The notes below the pieces were generated by a model. It was given only the letters and a program-made list of their open reading frames with translations, made no database searches and was not told the origin of the DNA. Below, piece by piece: positions 1 to 7,398 of a DNA stretch of 11,486 nucleotides. The stretch comes from Limisphaerales bacterium. Its GTDB lineage: Bacteria; Verrucomicrobiota; Verrucomicrobiia; Limisphaerales; UBA11358. The position numbers and the translations under genes are program-made. The stretch spans positions 1 to 11,486 of the forward strand of contig PKZR01000379.1 in the NCBI GenBank assembly GCA_003133815.1. The letters run 5' to 3'. Numbering within the stretch: position 1 is the stretch's first letter; every line of letters starts with the position of its first letter.

Positions 1-66
1 AACGCGAAGCAGGAGCCGGTCGGCTTGGTAGATTCGCAGGATCTACCGAAGTTGAAAATTGTTTAG
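1..66 (+). CDS. possible 3' end of an unidentified plus-strand gene (partial)
   Basis: Frame 1 is open from the first base to a TAG at 64-66 and would encode a tail beginning NAKQEPVGLVDSQDLPK and ending LKIV. The mix of residues is protein-like and the stop falls just before the convergent minus-strand gene that ends at 81, which suits a tail-to-tail arrangement. Twenty-one open codons are weak evidence, since another plus frame is also open here. No family is recognisable. The sequence to the left of the window would settle it. Confidence 0.3.
   Translation, partial: NAKQEPVGLVDSQDLPKLKIV
24..51 (-). terminator. weak hairpin downstream of the glycan operon
   Basis: GGTAGAT at 27-33 pairs perfectly with ATCTACC at 41-47 around a 7-base loop. 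CTT/AAG outside this extends the stem past a one-base bulge. It lies about 30 bases after the stop of the minus-strand operon. No T-run follows in the minus direction, so it is not a canonical Rho-independent terminator. It may also be the end of coding sequence for the convergent gene. Confidence 0.2.
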
Positions 67-80
67 CAATCGGCTTCGAT

Positions 81-767
81 TCAGGTTTGATAAACGACAA
101 GATTAGATTTCCAAAATCCAAGGCCGATGCCGGCGCGAACAATCGCAGGCTGCCGGCCGGCTGGCCACATCGCCAGTAATTCCGGGGCTGAAATGTAATT
201 CAAGTTTTCCTCGTGGGACCAGAAATCGTAACGAGTTTTGCGAAGCAACCAGCGGAACCAGGTTTTTGGCAGATAGTGAATCAATGGCAGGCAAGTGTGG
301 GTTTCAATGGGAAAGCTGCTATTGGGCACCGCAAGGAAACGGCGGGGTGCGACGCGGCACATTTCGGCGATGAATTTGTTTTGGTGCATCCGCGAGCCGG
401 CGTGTTCAAGCACGGCATTGCAATAAACAATGTCGAAGGCGTTGTCATCAAATGGAAGCGGTTCGCCAGCCGCAATCCGGACATGGCGCACGCCGGGGTA
501 GGCGGCGAGAATCAATTTACCATCGCTCAGGCTGGCACAGGTCAGTACTTCCCGGTGCGGGTAAAGTTGTTCGAGCATATTTGCTTCGATGCCCGTGTCA
601 TCACTGGTTCCGATGTCCAGAATGAGATCTTTAGGCTTGGGCTGTAATTTTTGCATGAAGAGTTCATGCACGCGCCGCCGGGCAATTGTTGAAATACGGC
701 GGGCGAACCCCATGCTTCCAGTATGCTGGTAATAGTTTCCATCTACCGTGTTGAAGGGGGCACTCAT
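81..767 (-). CDS. class I SAM-dependent methyltransferase, glycan-cluster type
   Basis: A 228-residue protein predicted to move a methyl group from S-adenosylmethionine to a sugar or other small acceptor in surface-glycan synthesis; the substrate cannot be read from the sequence. Motif I is LILDIGTSDD (about residues 48-57), a divergent SAM-binding loop that lacks the usual GxGxG. It is followed by LPFDDNAFDIVYCNAVLEHA (about 104-123), the motif IV region typical of Methyltransf_11 proteins. The C-terminal half carries VPNSSFPIETHT and FWSHEENLNYIS, segments I associate with a methyltransferase family common in polysaccharide clusters. There is no signal peptide or membrane helix, so it should be cytosolic. 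Its ATG overlaps the stop of the upstream gene as ATGA, and no Shine-Dalgarno is visible, so translation is probably coupled. It is the last gene of the operon. Confidence 0.85.
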   Translation of the reverse strand: MSAPFNTVDGNYYQHTGSMGFARRISTIARRRVHELFMQKLQPKPKDLILDIGTSDDTGIEANMLEQLYPHREVLTCASLSDGKLILAAYPGVRHVRIAAGEPLPFDDNAFDIVYCNAVLEHAGSRMHQNKFIAEMCRVAPRRFLAVPNSSFPIETHTCLPLIHYLPKTWFRWLLRKTRYDFWSHEENLNYISAPELLAMWPAGRQPAIVRAGIGLGFWKSNLVVYQT

Positions 768-2482
768 GACTTATGGTTGTCGGTTTGAGTGGTGATAAAT
801 TCATCTGTCGCATGATTGGCATCGTGCGTTTGGCCGACAACTTTTATCGGATCAATCTTCACAAACCGCAACCATGCCAGGGCTTTCAACCATGTCAGGG
901 GATCGCGGAACATCCTCACTTTTTTGCCTTCCTTGAATGAGCGCGAACGATAGTTCACAGGCAGTTCTATCGGGTGATATCCCTTGCGGATGAGCTTGAT
1001 GAGCAGTTCAAAATCAAAATCAAAACGGTTGCATTCAAATTCCAGCCCGTAAAGGCAGTCGCGGCGAAAGACCTTGAACATGGTGAATGGATCGCGTAGC
1101 CGCTGCAAGAACATCACGTTGATGAGTGTTGTGAAGAACCAGTGACCAAGATTGACCAGCAGGCTCAAGCCATGTTGCCCGGTGAACCGCCGCATTTTCC
1201 AGACGTTGCGTCCGCCGTGCCGTGAGCCGAGCACGAACGCACTGCGTCCCGCTATGAGCGGTTCGAGCAGGGCGTCGTAATCTTCGAGGTCGTATTCGAG
1301 GTCTGCATCCTGGATCAACACATAGTCTCCGGATGCCGCTTTTAAGCCGGTCCGCACGGCGTGACCTTTTCCGCGCGGCTGATCTTCGAGAAAGAGTTTT
1401 ACTCCCGGATGATTTTTGTATTTCAGGGCAAGTTCGCGGGTGCCGTCCGTCGAGCCGCTTTCCACCACGATGATTTCCGTCTGGATACCGGGGATTTGTT
1501 TTCGCAGGAGGGTTTCCATCAAAACACCAAAAGTTTTCACCTCGTTATACGCCGGAAGAATCACGGAAAGCATCTGCTGCGGTCGCGCCTCTGATTTTCG
1601 AGAGAATACCATGATCCCGCTGGCGGCGATCCGCTGATGCCGGAGTTGTAATTTTTTTGGAAGGATGCGGGAGAGTAAATTAAAAACCGGCGTCATCAAA
1701 GGAACTGGAAAACGGTCAAAGTGCATCTTCACATAGTTGAAGCTGAGGATTTTCCAGCCAGGTTTGACGATGACTTCTTGAAAGCCCGATTTGAAGAGCG
1801 CGGTTTGGAGCGTGTGCCGGTCGAAATAAGTCAGGTGTTCAATCTTGAATTCCATCCATTTTTGCCGCATCAGCCGGGCGGACCACGAATCAGTTGACGG
1901 GGTGGCGATGAAAAGCGCGCCGCCGGGTTTGAGCACGCGATGGATCTCCTTGAGAAAATCGTGAGGAGAACGGACGTGTTCAATGACATCGGAAACCACG
2001 CAAAGGTCAAACTGCTGCGCCCCAAAGCGGGCAGATTGAAGTTCCCCGCAAAAAACTTCGCCACTGTTCAGGTGTTGCTGCGCTTTTTCACAGGCGGCGG
2101 TAGAATATTCGACTCCGGTGACAAACCATCCTTCAGCTTCGGCAGAGACAAGAAAATCTCCGTCCCCGCACCCGACTTCCAGCAGTCGGCCATTTTTTAG
2201 ACCGCAGTAGCGGCGAATTTCCGAAAGATAAAGCCGCGCCGTGGCGTGTTTGATTTCACTGACAGCCTTGCGGTCGGCTTCAGTGTCGCGGCCCAGAAAA
2301 TAATCCGCGCCGTAGATGCGCGCCAGTTCGTCGTCGGACGGCTGTGGATTGATGAACAGCAGCCCGCAATCGTCGCAACGCACAATCCGGTGGGCGGAAA
2401 TGGAAAATAGATAATACAACTTCGACCCGTTGCAGACTAGGCAGGCCTTAACCGGATGCTTTTCGTTTACTGGATGTGTCAT
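764..2482 (-). CDS. fusion: zinc-ribbon SAM methyltransferase + family-2 glycosyltransferase
   Basis: A 572-residue two-domain protein. Residues 1-45 hold a probable zinc ribbon (CxxC at 14/17 and 36/39). A class I methyltransferase domain follows: motif I LLEVGCGDGDF at 100-110, FDLCVVSDVIEHV at 158-170, and the HRVLKPGGALFIATP strand at 181-195. After a short linker (about 296-303) a GT-A glycosyltransferase begins with MLSVILPAYNE (304-314). It has IIVVESGSTDGT at 337-348, RGKGHAVRTG at 370-379, the DxD metal site QDADLEYD at 391-398, and GSR at 419-421. This resembles dolichyl-phosphate-mannose-synthase/CsbB-type GT2 enzymes, which load a sugar onto a polyprenyl phosphate. The C-terminal helices that anchor CsbB are not evident. 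Both ends overlap neighbours by ATGA (764-767 and 2479-2482), implying coupled translation. An internal ATG at residue 304 could restart the GT2 alone, but no well-spaced Shine-Dalgarno precedes it. Sugar and acceptor are unknown. Confidence 0.92.
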   Translation of the reverse strand: MTHPVNEKHPVKACLVCNGSKLYYLFSISAHRIVRCDDCGLLFINPQPSDDELARIYGADYFLGRDTEADRKAVSEIKHATARLYLSEIRRYCGLKNGRLLEVGCGDGDFLVSAEAEGWFVTGVEYSTAACEKAQQHLNSGEVFCGELQSARFGAQQFDLCVVSDVIEHVRSPHDFLKEIHRVLKPGGALFIATPSTDSWSARLMRQKWMEFKIEHLTYFDRHTLQTALFKSGFQEVIVKPGWKILSFNYVKMHFDRFPVPLMTPVFNLLSRILPKKLQLRHQRIAASGIMVFSRKSEARPQQMLSVILPAYNEVKTFGVLMETLLRKQIPGIQTEIIVVESGSTDGTRELALKYKNHPGVKLFLEDQPRGKGHAVRTGLKAASGDYVLIQDADLEYDLEDYDALLEPLIAGRSAFVLGSRHGGRNVWKMRRFTGQHGLSLLVNLGHWFFTTLINVMFLQRLRDPFTMFKVFRRDCLYGLEFECNRFDFDFELLIKLIRKGYHPIELPVNYRSRSFKEGKKVRMFRDPLTWLKALAWLRFVKIDPIKVVGQTHDANHATDEFITTQTDNHKS

Positions 2483-4989
2483 GCGGTTGTCTGGCGTTCG
2501 GGCATTTCAATTTTCCGGACTCGGGTAAGAAAGAATTCAGCCGCCGTCAGAGCAAGGATGATGCCGGTTGAAATCCAAAAAAGCGCGCAGGCCAGCCGCC
2601 AGTGTCGTGGGCGGTAGGTGAATTTGACATGATAATTTCCAGGCTTGTCCAGATAAATGCCCTTGAACGCGCGGTTGACGGTCAAAACTTCCTTTGATTC
2701 GCCGTTCGCCGTGGCAGTGAAATCTTTTGCCTGGCCTTCGGTGAGGCAGACAACGCCTGCGGCGGGCGCGCGGACATCGAACTCGGTTGAATTGACGGAC
2801 AGTAGATAATTTGTTGCGGGAGAAATAATTTCTGAATTTGTGGCTTCCAGTTGCCGGACGCCGGGCTGCATTTCAATTTCCGCGCCGGTCATTGCGATGA
2901 AGGGCTGTCGACCGTTTTCAGAAAGCTGCCTGATGAATTGTTCGTTGGAGTCAATGGTGGTGATTTTGTTCGCAAAAAACGCCCTCGGCCAGACCTTTTC
3001 GTTTTCCACGACGCCAAAATCGCTGCGGTCGGTAATTTTGAAATCGAGATTTACGCGCGTGGTGACATCCGGCAAGGTGAGCAGATACTTGACGTTGAGC
3101 AAATTCAAGAGCGGCTGCGCCTGGGCAAGTTTGACGACCTTGATTTTCCAATCTTCGCTCAATTCCATGCCGGGAAAGTTTCGCACGAGGCTGATGAATT
3201 CCCCATTGCTCAACGGCGCGCAGGAGCGGATGTCTTCAAGTTCGTAGACGGCCGAATAATCACCGATGAAACATTGCTGCAACCCGACGACGCGGAACGG
3301 CCCTGATTTGTCGGCCTTGATTTTTTCAACCGCCGGACTGGGCGGATTCAAAACCACGCGCGGCCCCGGCAGCATGAGCAGCGTGTCATCACCGAAACTG
3401 TAGAGTCCGAAGCGGATGTTGGGGATGAATCCCAGAATGATGATGCCCGCCCACCCGATTGCGAGCGTTTGCTGGCGGCGGCTTTTCAAATATACGAACA
3501 GCAGCGGCGCCCCGACCGCGCCGGCAGCGGCGCACAAAAAATAATTCCACGGGATTGGCTGATGCCAACAGCCACGTGAATAGAAAAAAAATGCTGCTAT
3601 GAAAATTCCGACAACGAACACGAAGCCGTCCACCGACTTACGGAGATTTTCCGCCTTTGCCAGGCAAGTGAATCCATAGGCGCTTTGAATCATCAAATGG
3701 ATGACCAGTAAATAGGAGAAATCGGTGTAAATGTGGCCGACGCGATTCAACAAAGGAATCGCGGCGAGCAACGAGGACGGAGCCCAGCCAAAAATGCAGC
3801 CGCCCCACAACACGATGGCGGTGCTATTGATCCAAAAAAAAATTTCCGCTTTCAGTTGCCGCCATCGCCAGATTGAAAAACAGCAGCCCGCCAGAGTCAG
3901 CAGACTGGTTCCAGGCGCAAGTGCGATGCGGTCGTTCGGTCCGCTCAAAAGGTAAAATAGGTCATCAAAAGCGCCCGGTAAAATCACTGGGTTAAGCTGA
4001 CGCACCTCGACCTGCATATGAACACTATATGAGCCATCAAGCGCCGCCAGAAACGGTATCCATACTGGCGCGGCCAACCCGAAAAAAAACAGCGTGGCGA
4101 TTCCTATGCGGCAAAGCACCTTGGCGGAACTGGCGACGTCGCGGCAATCCGTCAACGCGAGAGCGACGGCGGCCAAGTTCAGGCCGCCGATTAAGACCAC
4201 CGCCAGTTCCACGTGGCCGGCATTGAAACAGGAGAGATTCGCGAGCAGCCAGACCAGTCCCCAGCGGAAATTTTTTTTCGATTGCAAATCAAGCCATCCA
4301 ATCGCAGCCAGCAGAATCCAAGGCGCATAGGCGAAAACGAAAAATGACGGGTGAGTATTGATGTAATAGTAGGCCCCGCAATAGGCCGCGAGCACGGTGA
4401 AAACTAGCGAGATCGTGCGGTTTCGCAAAAGACGCAAAATGAGCCATCCGAAACCAACGCAAAAAATAAATTTCGCTGCCAGAAATTTGATGTCCCAGGC
4501 CACCGCTGAGCCGCAGCCGATGATAACGACGGATTGCAGCGGATCACCCAGCATCGAAACCGCCTGACCGATGAACGGATCGCCGGCATGGCTGTAACGG
4601 TTCCACAAGGGAAGTTCGCCATGATCCAGCAGGCTGCGCGATTCGATAAATCCTGCCGGAACATCCCACCACATTATCGTCCCTATGTCACTGCCGTGCG
4701 TGTTATGAAACGGATTCGGTGAACCGGCGGCCAGTTTCTGCATCCCCGGCAACGAGGGCCACCAATTATATACGAGCTGGTCGCGCGTGGAAGTGGGCGA
4801 GACAAAACTTTTTCCGCAGAAAATTACCGGATAACAGTTGACGATGACCGCGAGAAAAGAAACCAGTACGATTGTTTGCACAGGATGCTTCGCATTCCAT
4901 CCCGAAATCCGGGCCCAAAATTTGTCCGGCCTGAATATTGATACCTCGGAGCACGCAGGGTTAGAGGATGTGGACTGGTCTTGGCTCAT
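2479..4989 (-). CDS. YfhO-family polytopic membrane protein (GT-C-like)
   Basis: An 836-residue integral membrane protein. A hydrophobic helix at about 40-58 is followed by an extracytoplasmic loop with LPLWNRYSHAGDPFIGQAVS (126-145), the PLWNpysfaGxPF signature of YfhO-like proteins. Many further hydrophobic segments run to about residue 520. A soluble, beta-rich region follows, ending in TANGESKEV and NYHVKFTYRPRHWR, and then a last helix at about 798-820, all typical of the family. YfhO proteins are thought to be GT-C transferases that move a sugar from a polyprenyl phosphate to an extracytoplasmic acceptor; in Bacillus YfhO works with CsbB on lipoteichoic acid. The acceptor must differ in this probably Gram-negative host. 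It is the first gene of the operon. The ATG is supported by AGCAGGA at 4999-5005, 9 bases upstream. Four 8-9 base homopolymer runs lie in the gene. Confidence 0.88.
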   Translation of the reverse strand: MSQDQSTSSNPACSEVSIFRPDKFWARISGWNAKHPVQTIVLVSFLAVIVNCYPVIFCGKSFVSPTSTRDQLVYNWWPSLPGMQKLAAGSPNPFHNTHGSDIGTIMWWDVPAGFIESRSLLDHGELPLWNRYSHAGDPFIGQAVSMLGDPLQSVVIIGCGSAVAWDIKFLAAKFIFCVGFGWLILRLLRNRTISLVFTVLAAYCGAYYYINTHPSFFVFAYAPWILLAAIGWLDLQSKKNFRWGLVWLLANLSCFNAGHVELAVVLIGGLNLAAVALALTDCRDVASSAKVLCRIGIATLFFFGLAAPVWIPFLAALDGSYSVHMQVEVRQLNPVILPGAFDDLFYLLSGPNDRIALAPGTSLLTLAGCCFSIWRWRQLKAEIFFWINSTAIVLWGGCIFGWAPSSLLAAIPLLNRVGHIYTDFSYLLVIHLMIQSAYGFTCLAKAENLRKSVDGFVFVVGIFIAAFFFYSRGCWHQPIPWNYFLCAAAGAVGAPLLFVYLKSRRQQTLAIGWAGIIILGFIPNIRFGLYSFGDDTLLMLPGPRVVLNPPSPAVEKIKADKSGPFRVVGLQQCFIGDYSAVYELEDIRSCAPLSNGEFISLVRNFPGMELSEDWKIKVVKLAQAQPLLNLLNVKYLLTLPDVTTRVNLDFKITDRSDFGVVENEKVWPRAFFANKITTIDSNEQFIRQLSENGRQPFIAMTGAEIEMQPGVRQLEATNSEIISPATNYLLSVNSTEFDVRAPAAGVVCLTEGQAKDFTATANGESKEVLTVNRAFKGIYLDKPGNYHVKFTYRPRHWRLACALFWISTGIILALTAAEFFLTRVRKIEMPERQTTA

Positions 4990-5017
4990 TTGGAAAATTC
5001 CTGCTCTTCGCTCGCGG

Positions 5018-5046
5018 AAGCTAGTTTTTTACAACTCCACCGTCAA
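5018..5046 (-). promoter_or_regulatory. candidate sigma70-type promoter of the glycan operon
   Basis: Read on the minus strand, TTGACG (5041-5046) and TAGCTT (5018-5023) are 17 bases apart in the 71-base gap before the YfhO-like gene. The -35 matches 5 of 6 and the -10 only 3 of 6 consensus bases. The start would lie about 20 bases before the ATG. Read-through from the trpS-rlmI genes is equally possible because no terminator is seen between them. Confidence 0.3.
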
Positions 5047-5060
5047 ACGCAAACCGCAAG

Positions 5061-6290
5061 TCACGCCGCATACTTTAAATAAATTACTTTCAAATATTCC
5101 GCTTCCTTGAAATTGGCCGGGTGATCCGGTGGATGCTGCACGGTTTTCAATTCCGAAAATTTTCTACCTGGCTTTACCGCCGCGCGCCGCACGGCGTCAA
5201 AAAATTCCGTTGCTGAAACGTGTGCGGAACACGAACCTGCCACCAGTATTCCGTCGCGCTCAAGTTTTTGGATCCCGAGCGCATTCAGCCGCTCGTAGGC
5301 GCGGATAGCGCCTTCCCGTTCCGACGCGCGCTTGGCCAATGATGGCGGGTCGAGCACAATCAAGTCGAACTTTGCCGGAGTTTTTTCAATCCACTCAAAC
5401 GCGTCCGCCTGCACAGTTTCATGATGACATACGGCCACACCGGGAAAGTTCCGGTTCAGCGCAAAATTTCGGTTGGCGGATTCCAGTGCGTGCGCGCTGA
5501 TGTCGAGGTCGGTCACGGATTTTGCGCCGCCGCGCGCTGCATAGACCGAGAAACCGCCCGAATAACTGAACGCGTTCAAAACTTTTTTTCCGCGCGACAG
5601 TTTTTCGACCTCGGCGCGGTTCTCGCGCTGGTCGAGAAAAAATCCGGTTTTCTGCCCGCGCATAACGTCGGCTTCGAAGCGGATTCCATTTTCGGAAAAA
5701 ATCACCGGCGCGTCCGGCGTCAGACCGAAAAGCATTTGTCCGTCGTACAATTGAAATTGTTTTTCTGCGACTGGCTGAATGTTTCGACTCAAGCGCAAAA
5801 CAATTCGTTCGCTCGGAATTTTTTCTTTGAACAGCGAAACGGTTTCCTCCAGCCGCGGCAGCCAGGACGCCGTGTAAATTTTCAGCACGAGCGTGGAATC
5901 GTATTTGTCCAAAACCAATCCCGGCCAGCCGTCGCTCTCGCCGTGGATCAAACGATAGCCGGTGGTTGTTTCATCAAAAAATTGTTCGCGTCGAGTGAGC
6001 GATTTTTCCAGATGCGCCTTCCACCAAGAGGAATCAATAGTTTGCGGCTTGCCCGCATGCAAAATGCGGACTCGGATGGGTGAGTCAGAATCGAACAAGC
6101 CGACGGCGAGAAACTTGTCTTTGCGGTCATAGATGACGGCGAGTTCGCCTGTTTGCCCGGCGCGATTCGCCTCGTGGATGCTGTCGGCAAACAGCCAAGG
6201 ATGGCCGGAGCGAACAATGGATTCGGCGGCGCTGGTGATGCGGAGACGCAAGCGGGTTGCCGCAGTCTGATTTGCGGCGGAGGGATTCAT
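5061..6290 (-). CDS. rlmI: RlmI-type 23S rRNA (cytosine-C5) methyltransferase
   Basis: A 409-residue protein close in length to E. coli RlmI (YccW), which makes m5C1962 in 23S rRNA. Residues 12-80 look like the PUA domain (RLRLRITSAAESIVRSGHPW, then GELAVIYDRKDKFLAVGLF). The RlmI-specific middle subdomain follows (YRLIHGESDGWPGLVLDKYD, 112-131). The Rossmann methyltransferase domain contains FFLDQRENR (217-225), motif I VLNAFSYSGGFSVYAA (237-252), motif IV FDLIVLDPPSLAK (308-320) and AGSCSAHVS (351-359), whose Cys354 matches the SCS cysteine of RlmI. Its ATG overlaps the trpS stop as ATGA (6287-6290), so the two are likely co-transcribed and translationally coupled. The exact target base is inferred from the family only. 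A paralogous methyltransferase domain lies at 9434-11068. Confidence 0.88.
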   Translation of the reverse strand: MNPSAANQTAATRLRLRITSAAESIVRSGHPWLFADSIHEANRAGQTGELAVIYDRKDKFLAVGLFDSDSPIRVRILHAGKPQTIDSSWWKAHLEKSLTRREQFFDETTTGYRLIHGESDGWPGLVLDKYDSTLVLKIYTASWLPRLEETVSLFKEKIPSERIVLRLSRNIQPVAEKQFQLYDGQMLFGLTPDAPVIFSENGIRFEADVMRGQKTGFFLDQRENRAEVEKLSRGKKVLNAFSYSGGFSVYAARGGAKSVTDLDISAHALESANRNFALNRNFPGVAVCHHETVQADAFEWIEKTPAKFDLIVLDPPSLAKRASEREGAIRAYERLNALGIQKLERDGILVAGSCSAHVSATEFFDAVRRAAVKPGRKFSELKTVQHPPDHPANFKEAEYLKVIYLKYAA

Positions 6291-7252
6291 TCCAAGCCGC
6301 AGTTTCTTCGAGCGCGTTTCAAAACAGTTTGCGCCAGCGCATGCGCCTTGGCCGCGCCATCGGCAAGGACGCCGTTGACATAATCCAAATTAGCCGCGAG
6401 TTCCGCACGCTTCTTCCGTGCGTCGGCAAAATGATTCCAGTAGTTCTCGAACAACGCTTTCTTTAAATCGCCGTAGCCGAGGCCGCCGGCGCGGAGACGG
6501 TTTTCATAATCAGTTCCGACTTCGATGGACGCGACGAGCTTGAGCAGTTGCACGGCGAGATTTTTGTCCGCATCCGGCTTCGGTTCGGCGGGCGGGCGCG
6601 AATCCATCTTGATGCCCATGATTTTTTTGCGGATGATTTTTTCGTCGCCGAAAATCTCAATTGTGTTGCCATAGCTCTTGCTCATTTTCTGGCCGTCCAC
6701 GCCGGGCACGAGCGCGACTTCGCCGCGGATTTGAGGTTCGGGGATCGCAAACGTCTGGCCATATTGCTCGTTAAATTTGACTGCGATGTCGCGCGTCATC
6801 TCAACATGCTGTTTCTGGTCACGCCCGACGGGAACGACATTTGAGTCGTAAATCAAAATATCCGCCGCCATTAAAACGGGATAGGCGAACAGGCCGTGGT
6901 TGACTGGAATTCCTTTTGCGGATTTGTCTTTGAACGAATGGCCTTTCTCCAAAAGGCTCATCGGCGTGAGGGTCGAGAGCAGCCAGGAAAGTTCCGTGAC
7001 TTCCGCCACGTCGGACTGTTTGAAGAAGACGGATTTTTTCGGGTCAAGTCCGCACGCGAGAAAATCCAGGGCGACGTCCAAGGTGTTTTTCCGACGTTCA
7101 TCCGCGTCGAACAGCGACGTCATGGAATGATAATCAGCAATGAAATAGAATGCTTCGCCTTTTTCCTGAAGCTCGATGGCCGGGCGCATCATCCCGAAAT
7201 AATTTCCCAGATGCAGCGCGCCGCTGGGTTGGATGCCTGACAAAATTCGCAT
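6287..7252 (-). CDS. trpS: tryptophanyl-tRNA synthetase
   Basis: A 321-residue class Ic aminoacyl-tRNA synthetase that charges tRNA-Trp with tryptophan in the cytosol. The protein starts MRILSGIQPSGALHLGNYFG, with the HIGH-type signature HLGN at 14-17. The mid-part is characteristic (GLFAYPVLMAADILIYDSNV at 120-139, then VPVGRDQKQHVE). The second signature is a perfect KMSKS at 189-193. The length fits bacterial TrpRS (about 320-340) and no expected block is missing, so it should be active. The ATG at 7250-7252 puts the family-typical N-terminus at residue 1; the Shine-Dalgarno is weak. A promoter-like sequence lies just upstream. The gene overlaps the rlmI-like gene by four bases and is presumably the first of a two-gene unit. 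Confidence 0.97.
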   Translation of the reverse strand: MRILSGIQPSGALHLGNYFGMMRPAIELQEKGEAFYFIADYHSMTSLFDADERRKNTLDVALDFLACGLDPKKSVFFKQSDVAEVTELSWLLSTLTPMSLLEKGHSFKDKSAKGIPVNHGLFAYPVLMAADILIYDSNVVPVGRDQKQHVEMTRDIAVKFNEQYGQTFAIPEPQIRGEVALVPGVDGQKMSKSYGNTIEIFGDEKIIRKKIMGIKMDSRPPAEPKPDADKNLAVQLLKLVASIEVGTDYENRLRAGGLGYGDLKKALFENYWNHFADARKKRAELAANLDYVNGVLADGAAKAHALAQTVLKRARRNCGLE

Positions 7253-7270
7253 GCGGAAACTTTAATAAGG

Positions 7271-7300
7271 AATGTAGGAATGCAGGAAGCTGAATCTCAA
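7271..7300 (-). promoter_or_regulatory. candidate promoter for trpS
   Basis: On the minus strand TTGAGA (7295-7300, 5 of 6 consensus) and TACATT (7271-7276, 4 of 6) are separated by 18 bases. Transcription would start about a dozen bases before the trpS ATG. No T-box-like or attenuator structure is visible in the 146-base gap between the prepilin-like gene and trpS. Confidence 0.35.
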
Positions 7301-7398
7301 AAAATAAAATTCCCAGTTTCCTCCACATTTATGCGGGGTTCTTATTTACACCGTCCGCCGGTAATTCCTTTGCACTTCACCCGATCAAATGCTCGCTG

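Noticed and set aside
66..90. TTCGATTC resembling a tRNA T-loop
   Set aside because: The flanking bases do not form a T-stem, and no acceptor, D or anticodon arms can be built around it.
213..647. 144-codon plus-strand open frame opposite the small methyltransferase
   Set aside because: The opposite strand encodes a recognisable methyltransferase; this frame shows no family features.
5421..6083. 220-codon plus-strand open frame opposite the rlmI-like gene
   Set aside because: Antisense to conserved RlmI motifs, and its translation is not protein-like.
7346..7364. Hairpin TTACACCG/CGGTAA downstream of the prepilin-like gene as a terminator
   Set aside because: The stem is short and bulged, and no T-run follows in the direction of transcription.
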